DNA of 64,000 bases. Source: Dactylorhiza incarnata (taxonomy: Eukaryota > Streptophyta > Magnoliopsida > Asparagales > Orchidaceae). The stretch is taken from assembly GCA_033032865.1 (NCBI GenBank), contig JAWHQI010000099.1, positions 7,848,501 to 7,912,500 on the forward strand. The letters run 5' to 3'. Position numbers and translations under genes: made by a program. Under the pieces are notes generated by a model. It saw nothing but the letters and a program-made list of their open reading frames with translations, did no database searches and was not told the DNA's origin. Positions 11,155 to 22,870 of this stretch are shown here, one piece after another; positions within the stretch are counted from its first letter, which is position 1; every line of letters begins with the position of its first letter.

Positions 11155-12605
11155 TTCACTATCCAGCATATTCCAAGAGAAGAGAATACGGAAGCTGATG
11201 AGATAGCCATGTTTGGTCTCCTTTCAGGAGGAACCACTTCGGAATTCTTCCATTCGGCTATTGAAGAAGGAGATATTATGCAGATAGAACAACGTACATC
11301 TTGGATGGATCCCTTCATCCTCTACCTCACAACTGGAGAGTTTCATTCGACGATAAAAGATAAGAAAAGGTTTAAACTGAAAGCAGTTTATTACTATCTC
11401 GTTGCAGGGGTGCTTTACAGGAAGAATTTTCTCTCACCCTTGGCAAGATGTGTCTCTAAGGAAGAAATTCCAATTGTTCTTTGAGAGGTTCATTTAGGAG
11501 AATGTGGCAGTCACTCGGGAGCTAGAACTTTAGAAAAGAGAATTCTAAGGCAAGTTTACTTCTGGCCTCAAATGAGGAAGGATGCAAAGAAGTTTGCAAA
11601 GAAATGTGTTCAATGCCAGAAATTTGCTCCTCTTCAGCATCATCCGGCTCAACAGCTCAAGTCAATAGCAAATCCATGGCCGTTTGTGATTTGGGGGTTG
11701 GATCTAATTGGGCTTTTCTTTTGGCTAGTGGACAACACAGGTTTATTGTGGTAATGATCGATTACTTCAACAAGTGGATCGAGGCAAAGGCGTTGGCTAA
11801 AACCACTACCCAGGTTGTAAGGAATTTTATCTGGGGAGAGATAGTATGCAGGCATGGAATTCTAATGATAATTATCACGAATAACGACCCTCAATTCAAC
11901 AACTCCAGCCTTATAAACTTCTGTGACCAAATCGACACCGAGCTGCGGTTTGCTTCTGTGCATCATCCAAGGAGTAACGGCCGGGTAGAAGCGGCCAATA
12001 AACTGATAATCAATTTTTTGAAGAAAAAATTTGAGAACCTTAGAGGCAATTTGGCAGAACAATTACCTTCGATATTATGGGCTTTGAGGATGACCCCAAC
12101 CTCTGCTACCGGAGAGACTCCTTTCAAACTATCTAATGGCTTAAAAGCTCTTATTCAAGTTTAGTTTGAAATAAGAAGTCCGAGGGTATTACTATCTCAG
12201 CAGAATCAGGATAGCTGGATTAAAGGAAATGATGAAAAGCTAAAATGCAGCCTCGACCTCATTGAAGAGAGGAGAGATACAGCAACAATCATGCAAGAAT
12301 AGGTAAAGAGAAGAATGGTCAGATATTTTGACAAGAATGTTAGAGTTAAAGAGTTTGTTGTTGGTGATCTTGTCCTCAAGAAGGTGGACGCAGCAGCAAG
12401 ATTTGGCTCAGTTGGAAAGCTCAATCCAAACTGGGCATGGTCATTTGTCATCAAAGAAGTGCTAAAAATGGTGCATATCGTCTCCAAACTTATGAAGGGG
12501 AAGAACTATCACATACTTGGAGTGGAGAGTATCGCAAGCGTATCTTTTTTAAAAGTTTGTACTTGTTATTTCTTTCTTTCCTTTTGTTTGCAAGCATTAT
12601 GGTGA
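11155..12605 (+). pseudogene. Tat1 integrase
   Basis: The HHCC zinc domain is visible around 11480-11610, with CVQCQ as the two cysteines. The core follows: WGLDLIGL (first Asp, about 11700), then TNNDPQFNNSS (about 11880), where the family has TDNG, so the second catalytic Asp has become Asn. HHPRSNGRVEAANK (about 11960) supplies the Glu. There is a stop at 11482-11484 and a phase change near 11730. The C-terminal part (12315-12605) has a GDLVLKKVD-like block typical of Gypsy integrase tails. Integrase would insert the DNA copy; this one is dead. Bases 12606-12818 are noncoding. Confidence 0.8.
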
Positions 12606-12818
12606 TGGAGTTGTAACCTCTTGTATTGCATATATCAAAGGGAAGCATCGAGATAGATTGTTATCAAAATTTAAAAACCTACCAAGAGAGACATCGACGG
12701 ATCCTACTTGATGTTCCCTCGACTTGAAGCTCGAGATGTAAATCTACCATGACCACAGGTAGCGGGGAGATTTTTCACCTTGTGTAGTAATAGCTCGCCA
12801 AGCTCGTGAGGAGGAACT

Positions 12819-13904
12819 TGTTGGATATGTGTGTCACATCCCTTTGTTTGAGAATAACAAATCCCAAATTGTATTTGATCTTGCTTATCGTGTGTTTATA
12901 GTGTGCAAGAACTATAGGCGCAATACTCCACAGGTAGAAAGCAGCTTGGAACCAACAAACTGAACTAAAGCACTACCGCCAGCGCTAGAGGTTACCGCAG
13001 GCGGTAGCGTTACCGCCAGTGTTAGCTCTACCGCCTGACCCTAGCTCAAGTTCATGCACAGCGCCACGCCGTCGACGGTTTCACAACTTCTCTACACGAA
13101 CCCTATCGTAGGCGCTAGGTGCTACCGTAGGCGCTAGCATGGAGTTCTATAAAATGGAGTTCTCTTTCTCGTTTTTGATTGATCATCCCTGAGAGAGTCC
13201 CTTGCCAAATTCCAGAGCTATTACTCTGTCGAATTCTCATCTCCCACTCAAAGTCAAAGAAGATTTCTAGAGAAGGAAGCCATCACGCTGCATCCGAAGA
13301 ACGATCGTATCAACCTCGCTTGAGCCACAGCAGTCCTTCATCATCAACTCCAGAAAATCTCATAGAGGGAGTCTTTATTTGAATTATTTCATTCCATTGT
13401 ATTTTTGTAGTGAAATCGCCTTGTATTTGGCGTCTAGGTCCTTGCGCGGCTTAGGTGGAATTCATCGCGTGTGTTGGTGACTAGGTCTAGGTGATTAGAT
13501 CTAGGGGTGCTCGAGGCCATATCCGGGGGAGAATTGGCTAGAGCGGCTTGAGGCTATATCCGGGGAAGGATAGGCTAAAGCCAACCGGTTTATGGGGATA
13601 CGAGTCGGTATAGAAAAGGAAAAATTATTTTACTCTGTACACCTCCGATTTTTAGCGATATTGAAATCAAGTTTATGTAAACACCTTTTTATATAATATA
13701 ATCATGTCTCTATTTGTGTTTACTTGATTTCTCACATTTGGCGTAAATTATAAAATTGCAAATTACAATTGTTTCTTCTTTTAAGCAAATTGTTATTTCA
13801 TTTACTTTAAAAATATTTAGTAAATTGCCTAAAACTTTAAAAAGAATTTTATTCCTGTATTCACCCCCCCCCCCCCCTCTCTACGGGAGCTTATCGATCC
13901 AACA
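12819..13904 (+). mobile_element. Outer Copia 5' LTR
   Basis: It matches 35644-36767 over its length. A cluster of AGCGCTA/GCGCTAG sites at about 12970-13135 is followed by the TATA box TATAAAA at 13148-13154. A run of 14 C lies near the 3' end (13864-13877). It ends CCAACA and is followed by AGTGGTTTCTGAGAG, a decayed form of the initiator-Met tRNA primer site. Confidence 0.9.
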
Positions 13905-13953
13905 AGTGGTTTCTGAGAGTAGGTTATTCCAAACAGTTTAAAAACCAGGAATA

Positions 13954-14120
13954 ATGGCATCTTATGATCTCGCTTTTTCTGAGGGTCAGGGAATTAGTAG
14001 ACCTCCACTATTTACTGGGTCAAATTATAATTATTGGAAAAATAGGATGAGATGTTTTCTTATGACCCTAGATATTGAGGTTTGGAATATAGTAGAAGAG
14101 GAATACTCTCCTCCTACATT
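13954..14120 (+). pseudogene. gag: Outer Copia gag, 5' fragment
   Basis: ATG 13954 opens a Copia gag N-terminus with the typical PPLFTGSNYNYWKNRM block (about residues 17-32), the DUF4219/UBN2-type gag start. The frame is cut by the hAT end at 14121. The remainder lies at 29013-30412, nearly 15 kb away. Confidence 0.85.
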
Positions 14121-14159
14121 CATGGGCGGACCCATGTATAGGCACACCCGGGCACGTGC

Positions 14160-15506
14160 CCGAGTCTTAATTTTCGCGAAATACTACAGAATACGCTGCC
14201 CGACCGAATTTTTCGCGAAATAGGTTTGCCCGCTCCTTTCGTCGGCGCAGAGAGACACCTGCCCTAATTCCTTTGCTAACTACTTGCTACTCCATCGCGC
14301 CGAATCGACGAGAAAGAAGATGCCCACATCGATGGGAAAGTAGAGGACTCCACGTCTCCACATCGACGACCGACGGGAAAGAAGACGCCCTCGTTCTCAA
14401 CTTCTGCGACTACCTCTTCGTCTTACACTCTTCCTCCAACATTCCTCAGCGGCTCGGCATCTGCCAGACTGCCACTGACTGCGAGTGTCTGCGACTCCAA
14501 CATTCCTCAGCACCTCTTCGTCTTCCTCCAACATTCCTCGGCTTCAGCAACTGCGGTCTGCGAGTCTGCGAGGCAGCGAATGTCTGCGAATCTGCGAGGT
14601 AATTCATTTTTTATTCCAACATTCCTCGGCTTCAGCAAGGCTATAATGCTGAATCGAGTGATTCATTTCCTGAATGACTGGCATTCCTGTGGTACTGACT
14701 TTGATCATTCTGCACTCAAAAAAAAACAAAATTGATGCAATTTCCAGTAGATTGTGTCCTGTGATATAGTTAACTTCATTTCTGAATGCTATGGAACACT
14801 ATTTTATCTGTGTAGCAAGTTTTTATCCATAAAGAAATGTGTTCTTTGTGCTTTTACATGTCAGATTTTATGATGACAATGAATCTTGCAGCAACAAATA
14901 ACAATTGATATACTCTGACCTTTTTCTCTCCAGGTAAGGTTGCAGATGTCAATAAAGTTCAAACACTTCTATTTAGTGCTACCCTACCTGATTGGGTGTC
15001 CAAGGTTGGTTTAATTTGTAGAGGGATCTGAATTTTACATCCTTCAAATTTGTCTTAGCTTCTCTAAATTTTGAAGAATGTTTTTTTATTAAATTTATGC
15101 TGATTTTTTTATGTTAATAGATATCAGCAAGGTTCCTAAAATTTGAGCAGAAATCCTATAACATTCTAATCCTATAACATTCTGATTTCAGGAAACAATC
15201 CAACTTTCTTAGTTATCTCGAGCTACTTACTTCAGCAGAAGACAGCAGTTCAGCCTTCACTCTTCAGGACTTCTAGGTATAAATCTTTTGCATTTGCTAA
15301 TTCCTTGTTTAGTTGTTAGTTGATGTAGTTTGGCAAGTGTTTGAATACCAAATCATTCCAACTTTCCAAGACAAAATTAGATCAGCAAATTGATAGTTGT
15401 TTTAAGTTGTGCACAAATTCTCATTATGATTTCTTATTTCGTGTTTGCTTATGATGTCAATTGTTAGGGATTCAGTTGTTGTTGTGATCCTGTGAATTGT
15501 GATGGA
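14160..15506 (+). other. hAT 5' noncoding region
   Basis: It lies between the left hAT end and the inner Copia. Early in it are CT-rich sequence and repeated CAACATTCCTC and GTCTGCGA segments (14430-14600). A plausible splice donor, GAG|GTAATTC, is near 14598, and acceptor-like sites lie downstream. It may be untranslated leader and intron of the transposase gene. No long ORF is seen. Confidence 0.4.
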
Positions 15507-15511
15507 GAAGT

Positions 15512-16853
15512 TGTTGGAAATTGCATTCACAATTACCTTGATTTGTGAGAAGTCACCCTTAAACTAAGATTGAATTGCTTTTGTATTTGATATGCTTTTC
15601 TAGTATTGTCTTGCAGATTATCATGGCTAAGTGTAAGCCAATGTCAGGTCACAATGGGTCTGCAAACACAGTTTCATAAAATGTAATCCCTCATTATATG
15701 AAACATGGTGATGACTCATGTGTGATCTCACTATTGGGGTACACTTCTTTTTCAAGACTATTGAAGACTTTGGAGTGCGGCTGCAGCATGTGTTCAAGAG
15801 AAGAAAAGAAATTTTTGTGAAACAAATTTTTTTCCTAAGGATATGTCTCGAGAGATCAGACATGTCTCGAGAGATCGTGGTTGTCTCGAGAGATATTAAG
15901 TCTGAATTCTTTGCAATGTCTCGAGAGATCATCGAGTTCTCGAGACATCCCTTTCCTGCTCTCTCCGTTTTGTGTCTCGAGAGATCCCCTATGTCTCGAG
16001 AGATCCCTTATGTCTCGAGACTTCTGTCCGTAATTTTCTGTTTCGTTTTCTCTGTTCTGGACGGATCGTGATCGCCCCTTTTCGTTTCTAACGGCTATAT
16101 GGAGCGCCTTTAAGGCTAATTAATCCTTTAATTGCTCCTCTCCATATATATAGGATTGTTTAAAAGGAAGAAAAAGAATCGTTCTAACCCTAATCTCTCT
16201 CTCCCGATCAAAAAGAACGAGAAAAACGCCGCTCGCCGTCGTCTACGTTTGGAGATCGTTCTACTCTTTGGAGTTGCCGATTTCTATCAAGAAGGATTCG
16301 ATTGATCCATGCTCAGGTTCTACAATCTCTATTGGATCGTTTCGGATTGCCAAAGACAGATTTGAAGGATCGTTGTTCTTCCTCATCGTTCTCAAAAGCC
16401 ATTCAAGAAGAAGGAAGAAAACGCCTCTGTTATTCAGATCTGGTTTAGTATTGTTCAAACCCTTTTCAATCTATTGTAGGAGTTGTTATCTCCGAGTTGT
16501 AGGAGTTGTTATCTCCGAGTTGTAGGAGAGGTTGTTCTCCGAGTTGTAGGAGAAGTTTTCTTCGAGTTGTAAGAGAGGTTCTCTCTGAGTTTGTAGGAGT
16601 TTGACTCCGAGACTGTAGGATCGCTCTTGATCCGAGATTTAGTGAGTAGTCAAGTCTAGCTGTGGTGCTAGATTGGCGAGGCCGGCAGTGGAGTACCCAA
16701 GTACGGGGAACCACTATAAATTCCTGGTGTTATCTGTGGCTGTGATTAATTTTGTGTGCTGTGCTTTACGTTTAATTTTTAATTCCGCAAAAGACGTAGA
16801 GATCACCTATTCACCCCCCTCTAGGTGATTTAGGTAGGCAACTAGATACTTCA
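15512..16853 (+). mobile_element. Inner Copia 5' LTR
   Basis: It begins TGTTGGAAATTGC and ends GATACTTCA. It contains eight TCTCGAGA sites, a TATA box at 16145-16152 and, further on, a short tandem series of GAGTTGTAGGAG units (16475-16620). Compared with the 3' LTR the changes I see are at about 16085, 16205, 16423 and 16563, all transitions and three in CpG context. Confidence 0.95.
15843..16025. promoter_or_regulatory. TGTCTCGAGA cluster upstream of LTR TATA box
   Basis: Eight copies of TCTCGAGA occur in 183 bases, seven as TGTCTCGAGA and one inverted. A TATATATA box follows at 16145-16152. The same cluster recurs in the 3' LTR at 25509-25691 and, in variant form, before the third ORF at 22478-22622. 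TGTCTC is the textbook auxin-response element; a link here is speculation. Confidence 0.6.
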
Positions 16854-16855
16854 AT

Positions 16856-16867
16856 TGGTATCAGAGG
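16856..16867 (+). other. Primer-binding site (initiator Met tRNA)
   Basis: TGGTATCAGAGG follows the 5' LTR after two bases and matches the usual Copia primer site complementary to the 3' end of initiator methionine tRNA. Confidence 0.9.
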
Positions 16868-16930
16868 GTCGCTGTTCGTTGCTAGGTTAACACCTTGAAC
16901 AGGATCCATCCTTCTAGTTGCTAGCAAGCC

Positions 16931-19246
16931 ATGGATAGAGTCAAGGAATCCTCTCTGAAATTGCCCATCTGCACTAAGGCCAACTTTCCTATGTGGAAGG
17001 AAAGAGTCCGTTTTTATATGGAAGCTGCAGATCCCAGAATCTTCCAAGTCGTGGAAGAAGGTCCCCATGTGCCAATGACTGCTTCGTCAACAAATCCTAC
17101 TGTTCAGATACCTAAGAAAATGATGGATTTGACTAAGGATGAGATAGCTCTTGTTGCTCTTGACAAGAAGGCTAAAAACATAATTGCAAGTGCAGTGGAC
17201 GATTCCATGTTGCAAAACTTAATTCACTGCAAATCAGCCAAAGAGATGTGGACATCCTTAATTGTTCTAATGGAAGGTACTGACGAGGTAAGAGAAGATA
17301 GAAGGTCTCTACTTAATCAAGAGTACGAGGCGTTCAAGCAGAATAAGAAGGAGTGCATTGCTGATGCGTACGAAAGATTCTTCAAGATAGTCAATGGTTT
17401 GAGGAACTACGACAGGGAGTTCACAAACGGTGAACTAAATGACAAATTCTTGCGCTCCCTAACGAAAGACTGGGATAGCAAAATTGTTGCTATTAGAGAG
17501 TTTGGAAAACTGCCAAGTCTAGAACCTCAAAATCTGTTCCGGAAGCTGTTGTCTCATGAATTACAAATGAACATCCGAAAGTCTGAAGAGGATGTAAATC
17601 GAGCTTCAAGCAAAGAAAGAACCTTAGCTTTGAAGGCAGAGAATTCAAAGAAGAGCAAAGCAGTGATACCGATCAGAGAAAAGGAATCTGATATCGAAGA
17701 AGAATCGGAAGCCAGCTCCTCCTGTTCCGAACTGTCTGATGGGGAGTTCTCTTTAATTTCCCGTCAGTTTAAGAAACTGCTGAACAAGCGAAGGCACATG
17801 AACAACAAGCCATCTTCCTCGGATCATAAATATTCTCGTCGTGATGGCGAATATCACAGGAAGGGCTCAAGCAATAATGACAGGTATAAATCCAAACAAA
17901 ACAAACACATTTCTTCTGACATTATTTGCTACTGTTGTAATAAGCCAGGGCACATAATTGCTGAGTGTCCCTACAAAAAGAAAGAAGGTGGAAGAAAAGA
18001 AGACAAGAAATCCACTCATGGAAAGAAGAAATCAGATAGAAGCTTCGTCGCTAAGAAAGCCAAAACTCTGAGCGACAGTGACTCCGATGAGTCGAGTGAT
18101 GAAGAAGAAGCTTACTTCGGTCTGATGGCTATGTCTGATGATGAAGAAGCACCCCCGTACACCAGAAAGGTAAATGATCACACTATCCTATCTGATTCTG
18201 ATTATGCTTCGGCTGAACAAAAGGATAACCTCTCAGACGATGAATCTGAGCTCATGTCTCAATATACCAAAATGCTCCAAAGCTTTGACAAGTGCCGAAA
18301 GGTTGTCAAAACTCAGGGTAAGGAGATCATGGCTCTCAAGGAGGTGGAATCTAACTTGAGAAAAGAAGTTGAAGAACTTTCTTCTCTCAAAGAGGAAGTC
18401 CAAGCCTTGAAAGACAAGATCAAAAGCTCGGAAGAGACTCTTGCCTTGAGAGATAATTCGATAAAAGTCTTGGAGGAACAGCTTGCGGCTGAGAAGAAGT
18501 TGGTTGAAGCATTCTCTCAACCTAAAACTATTCTGCCAATTATTGGTACTTTTACCACTAAGGCAAAAGGAAGCGGTATAGGGCATGAAGCTAGTACTAG
18601 CAATTCTTCAAAAAATACACTTGCTAAGAAGAATGGTCTGGTTGCTAAGAAAGCTACTACCAAAGAAAAAGGGAAAGCTCATCAAAAGCCTGTAGCATTC
18701 AAGAAAGTCATATTCCCTACGAATGTTTATGATATGGAGAGTTCCTATGGTCATTTCACACGACCAATTCCTTTTTCACCTGTGAATGATCATAAGGAAT
18801 GGGCTCCTCCCCGAAACTTTGGTGATAGTGCTTTTCAAGCACCCTATCAAGAGATTAATCGGAAAGGGTACGGTCCATTTGTTCATGGTCCGAGTGCTAA
18901 GAAAGCACCAAAAGTGAATGTTGTTGCACCAAAGCCGAAGAGGACAGTACCACCTTGTGTGTGTTTCCCCCATGAGGCATCCTCATCTAAAAGGGCTGCT
19001 CCTGCAAGAGCTAACGTTCAAAAAGTTAAGCAGGAGAGTGTAAAGAGAAGGTACAACAGATTCGACTGTTGGTGCTGCGGTAAAATTGGTCACTTTGCCG
19101 TTGATTGTTGGTTTAATACAACGTATACTAGGAGACCACAAGTGAACGTTGCAAGGCAGACCACTCGCAATGTTAACATTTATCGTGGTGCTCAACTGAC
19201 ACGGGACCAAGGACCCAAATCTGTTTGGGCTCCTAAGGCGAAATGA
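16931..19246 (+). CDS. gag: Inner Copia gag polyprotein, intact
   Basis: This is a 771-residue uninterrupted ORF, so it could still be translated. The N-terminal 230 residues form a UBN2-type Copia gag domain. A Ser/Asp/Glu-rich linker comes next (about 250-280), then a first zinc knuckle [14 protein letters not shown] (about residues 334-347), an acidic segment, a coiled coil (about 455-545), a low-complexity Lys/Ala stretch and a second knuckle [14 protein letters not shown] (about 714-727). The long gag with two knuckles suits the SIRE lineage. It ends at 19246 and overlaps the pol start at 19243 (ATGA), in another frame, so pol probably needs frameshifting or reinitiation. Confidence 0.9.
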   Translation: MDRVKESSLKLPICTKANFPMWKERVRFYMEAADPRIFQVVEEGPHVPMTASSTNPTVQIPKKMMDLTKDEIALVALDKKAKNIIASAVDDSMLQNLIHCKSAKEMWTSLIVLMEGTDEVREDRRSLLNQEYEAFKQNKKECIADAYERFFKIVNGLRNYDREFTNGELNDKFLRSLTKDWDSKIVAIREFGKLPSLEPQNLFRKLLSHELQMNIRKSEEDVNRASSKERTLALKAENSKKSKAVIPIREKESDIEEESEASSSCSELSDGEFSLISRQFKKLLNKRRHMNNKPSSSDHKYSRRDGEYHRKGSSNNDRYKSKQNKHISSDIICYCCNKPGHIIAECPYKKKEGGRKEDKKSTHGKKKSDRSFVAKKAKTLSDSDSDESSDEEEAYFGLMAMSDDEEAPPYTRKVNDHTILSDSDYASAEQKDNLSDDESELMSQYTKMLQSFDKCRKVVKTQGKEIMALKEVESNLRKEVEELSSLKEEVQALKDKIKSSEETLALRDNSIKVLEEQLAAEKKLVEAFSQPKTILPIIGTFTTKAKGSGIGHEASTSNSSKNTLAKKNGLVAKKATTKEKGKAHQKPVAFKKVIFPTNVYDMESSYGHFTRPIPFSPVNDHKEWAPPRNFGDSAFQAPYQEINRKGYGPFVHGPSAKKAPKVNVVAPKPKRTVPPCVCFPHEASSSKRAAPARANVQKVKQESVKRRYNRFDCWCCGKIGHFAVDCWFNTTYTRRPQVNVARQTTRNVNIYRGAQLTRDQGPKSVWAPKAK

Positions 19247-22200
19247 TTTATTTTTTGCAGGTATGTCCAAAGGCCAATAAAAATCCAATCTGGTACTTGG
19301 ACAGTGGATGCTCTCGGCATATGACCAGGACAAGAAGCCTTTTGCAAAACTACATTCCAGTTGCGAACGGTCCAAAAGTTATTTTTGGCGGTTCAGACAG
19401 AGGAATAACTAAAGGCTATGGTATGATTTCTAATGGAAATGTATCTTTTTCCGATGTAGCTTATGTGGAAGGATTACAACATAATCTGATAAGCATAAGT
19501 CAACTTTGTGATAAAGGATACATTGTTGATTTTCATAAAGATAAGTGTTTGATAAAGTCGGCTGAAAATCATGAAACGATTTTATCAGGCATTCGCTGTA
19601 GAAACATATTTTGTTTAAATTTTCTTTGCATATCATCTTCTACACCAGTATGTCTTTTGGCAAAAGATAGTGCATCTCTTGTTGACCAATGGCACAAGAG
19701 ATTAGCACATATAAATCTCAAAACTATTAATAAATTGTTTTCTCAAAACTTAGTGCGCGATGCACCAGATGTTAAGTGCATTAAAGATAGACCTTGTCAT
19801 GCATGTGTAAAAGGCAAGCAAACAAGAGCTACCTTTAAGAGCATTATTGGCAAAGATTCAACCAGGTGTTTATACCTGCTTCATATGGATTTGTTTGGTC
19901 CTTTGCAAATTAGAAGTTTAGGAGGAAAATCTTACACATTGGTTATTGTAGATGATTTCTCTCGTTTTGCCTGGGTATTCTTTCTGAAACATAAGTCAGA
20001 TACCTTTGACACTTTCACTAGTTTTGTCAGGCAAGTCCAGAATGAATTTAACTATTCGGTGGTCAAAATCAGAAGTGACCATGGTACAGAATTTGAATCT
20101 GGAGCCATGACAGAATTCTGTGAAAGCCTCGGTATCTTTCATGAGTTTTCCTCTCCTCGAACTCCACAACAAAATGGAGTAGCTGAGAGAAAGAATAGAA
20201 CACTTATTGAGGCTTGCAGAACCATGTTGAGTGACTCTTCACTACCTGAATATTTCTGGGCTGAAGCTGTCAATACTGCATGCCATGTGCAAAACAGAGC
20301 ACTCATAAACAAAAACCATGAAAAGACTCCTTATGAACTTCTAAAAGGCAAGAAACCGACCATTTCTTATTTTCGAATCTTTGGTAGTAAATGCTTTGTG
20401 CTAAACAATGGAAAGCATTACACAACTAAGTTTAGTGAAAAGAGCTTTGAAGGTATTTTTGTAGGATATAGTAGCCATAGTAGGGCATATAGAGTTTTTA
20501 ATAAGAAAACCCTAGTGGTAGAAGAATCTATTAATGTTGTATTTGATGAGACGAGCATGCTTCAAAGCAGCTCATCTGGCATTTCTTCTGTAGACAAAGG
20601 TTCAAAGCTGCAGGACTTAAGCTTGGATCAGCCAGTTGAAGAAAATTCTCAAAACTTCATCAAGATTCCCCCAATAACAATCTATGAAGAAGATCATCCT
20701 GATGAAGAGCCACTCCAAGTGGAGGAAGATACTCCAACAGCAGAAGAAACTCCTATTGGTCCAAATCATGCAAGAAACCTCGAGCTACGACACATGAGGG
20801 ATCATCCAGTTGATCAAATCATAGGAGATCCTCATGAAGGAATAAGAACAAGACGAGGTACCATTAACGAAAATATGCATTTAAGTTTTCTTTCGCAGGT
20901 CGAACCAAAGAAATTCCAAGAGGCAAATGAAGATCCATCCTGGATAATTGCTATGGAAGAAGAATTAAATCAGTTCAAACGATGTAAAGTATGGACACTT
21001 GTTCCAAAACCCAAAGACAAAAATGTCATTGGAACAAAGTGGGTGTATAGAAACAAGCTGGATGAAGAAGGAACAATCATAAAGAACAAAGCCAGACTTG
21101 TAGCTAAAGGATACAGACAAGAGGAAGGCATCGACTTCGATCAGACGTACGCTCCAGTAGCAAGGCTCGAAGCGATCAGACTCTTCCTTGCTTATGCTGC
21201 TTTCAAGGGTTTCACCGTATATCAAATGGATGTCAAATCCGCGTTCCTAAACGGAGACATTAAAGAGGAAGTATACGTTGAACAACCCCCAGGTTTTGTT
21301 AATCCTGATCATCCCAATCATGTTTATTTATTACAGAAAGCTTTATATGGTTTGAAACAAGCTCCTCGAGCTTGGTATGAGACGCTGTCTAACTTTCTTC
21401 TTGAGAACAAGTTCACAAGAGGAAAGATAGACAAGACATTATTTCTTAGGGAAGTAAAAGGCAAGATTTTGCTAGTGCAAATCTATGTCGATGACATCAT
21501 ATTTGGCTCTACGGATGATAACCTCTGCAAAAAGTTTTCTAAACTTATGCAAGGGAAATTTGAAATGAGCAGTATGGGTGAGCTGAAATATTTCTTAGGA
21601 CTTCAAGTGAAACAGTCTGAAGATGGAATCTTCATTTCTCAGACAAAGTTCACTAAGGAGTTGATTAAGAAATTTGTAATGGAGAGTGCAACCTCTATGA
21701 GGACTCCAATGAGCTCAGCTACGTCTCTGGACAAGGTTGAGAAAGGGAAACCTTTTGATGAAACCAAGTACAGAAGCATAATTGGCCCATTGCTCTACCT
21801 TACTGCCAGTAGACCTGATATAATGTTCTCTACATGTGTTTGTGCTAGATATCAGGTGAACTCTAAGGAATCCCACTATACCGCTGCAAAGTGAGTTTTG
21901 AGATATCTTAAAGGCACACCAAATCTTGGCTTATGGTACCCAAGAAGTAATGATAGTGAACTAATTGGTTTTTCAGATGCAGACTTTGCAGGTAGCAAAG
22001 ACGACAGGAAAAGCACTTCTGGGACGTGTCAATTCCTCGGAAGGAGACTTATTTCCTGGAGTAGCAAGAAGCAGAATTGTGTTGCAATTTCAACCGCCGA
22101 GTCGGAATACATTTCTGCTGGCAGTTGTTGCACACAACTTCTCTGGATAAGAAATCAACTTCAAGACTACAACATGAAGCTCAAAAACATTCCTATGTTT

Positions 22201-22428
22201 TGCGACTCTTCCAGTGCAATTGCTATCGCAAATAATCCAGTCTCTCACAGTCGGACAAAGCACATCGAGCTACGATATCACTTTATCCGGGAGCATGTGG
22301 AGAAGGGTGACATAAATCTGAGTTATGTCCCCACGGATAAGCAAGTTACAGACATCTTCACGAAGCCACTAGATGAGACCAAGTTCTCTTTCTTCAAGAC
22401 AGAACTTGGAATGCTCAACATGGAGTAA
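19243..22428 (+). pseudogene. pol: Inner Copia pol with one in-frame stop
   Basis: The frame runs 19243-22428 with a single stop (TGA, 21892-21894). Protease: [12 protein letters not shown] (about residues 18-29). Integrase zinc domain: WHKRLAHIN and CHACVKGK. Integrase core Asp, Asp and Glu lie in [16 protein letters not shown] and [10 protein letters not shown], all preserved. [13 protein letters not shown] and catalytic YVDDIIFGS. RNase H after the stop: SDADFAGSKDDRKSTSG, then AISTAESEY and IFTKPLDE near the end. The stop lies between RT and RNase H, so a protein made here would lack RNase H unless the stop is read through. Confidence 0.9.
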
Positions 22429-22477
22429 TGGTCAAGTCAATCAAAACCTTGGCGACAGGAAGTTCTCTTTTGACAAG

Positions 22478-22720
22478 TCATGTCTCGGGACCTGGCAGGA
22501 TTTCTCGAGACAAGAAGAAAATTTCGAGATAAGGTGATGTCTCGAGACACGGGTAATCTCTCGAGACATCAATGAAGAAAATATCTCCTGAGCTCTCGAG
22601 ACATAGCCGATGTCTCGAGACATAAGTTTTTTTTTAAAGGGAATCCCAAACGTCAGGTACGCGCTAATTCCTATTTCTAATTTTCTATTTTTCGTAAAAT
22701 CAAAATATATATATACGAAA
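22478..22720 (+). promoter_or_regulatory. Putative internal promoter before the third ORF
   Basis: Between pol and the env-like ORF lie about seven TCTCGAGA-type sites (22478-22622), including the perfect palindrome TGTCTCGAGACA near 22540. They are followed by ATATATATATA at 22705-22715 and the ORF start at 22871. The LTR has the same order of motif cluster then TATA box, but the flanking sequence is not an LTR copy. This suggests a separate promoter for the third ORF. Confidence 0.5.
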
Positions 22721-22870
22721 TCGGAAAACTTGATGTTCACGCGAATCATCTCCCGAGACCTCCTCGACCTTTCGTTTTCCTCTCGAGCGACGATCGTCTG
22801 CGACCGGTCTCAGTGCTGCGGTGGTTCTCGGTGATTCTTCGTTCAACATTCCTCCCTCCATCTTGCTGCA

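Noticed and set aside
15843..16025. Regular TCTCGAGA repeats looked at first like a repeat-spacer array.
   Set aside because: Spacing is irregular, units are short palindromes, one is inverted, and the array sits in an LTR of a plant element; it is not CRISPR.
15718..16071. 117-codon ORF in the LTR, identical at 25384-25737.
   Set aside because: It exists twice only because LTRs are duplicated, and its sequence simply translates the TCTCGAGA repeats. No domain.
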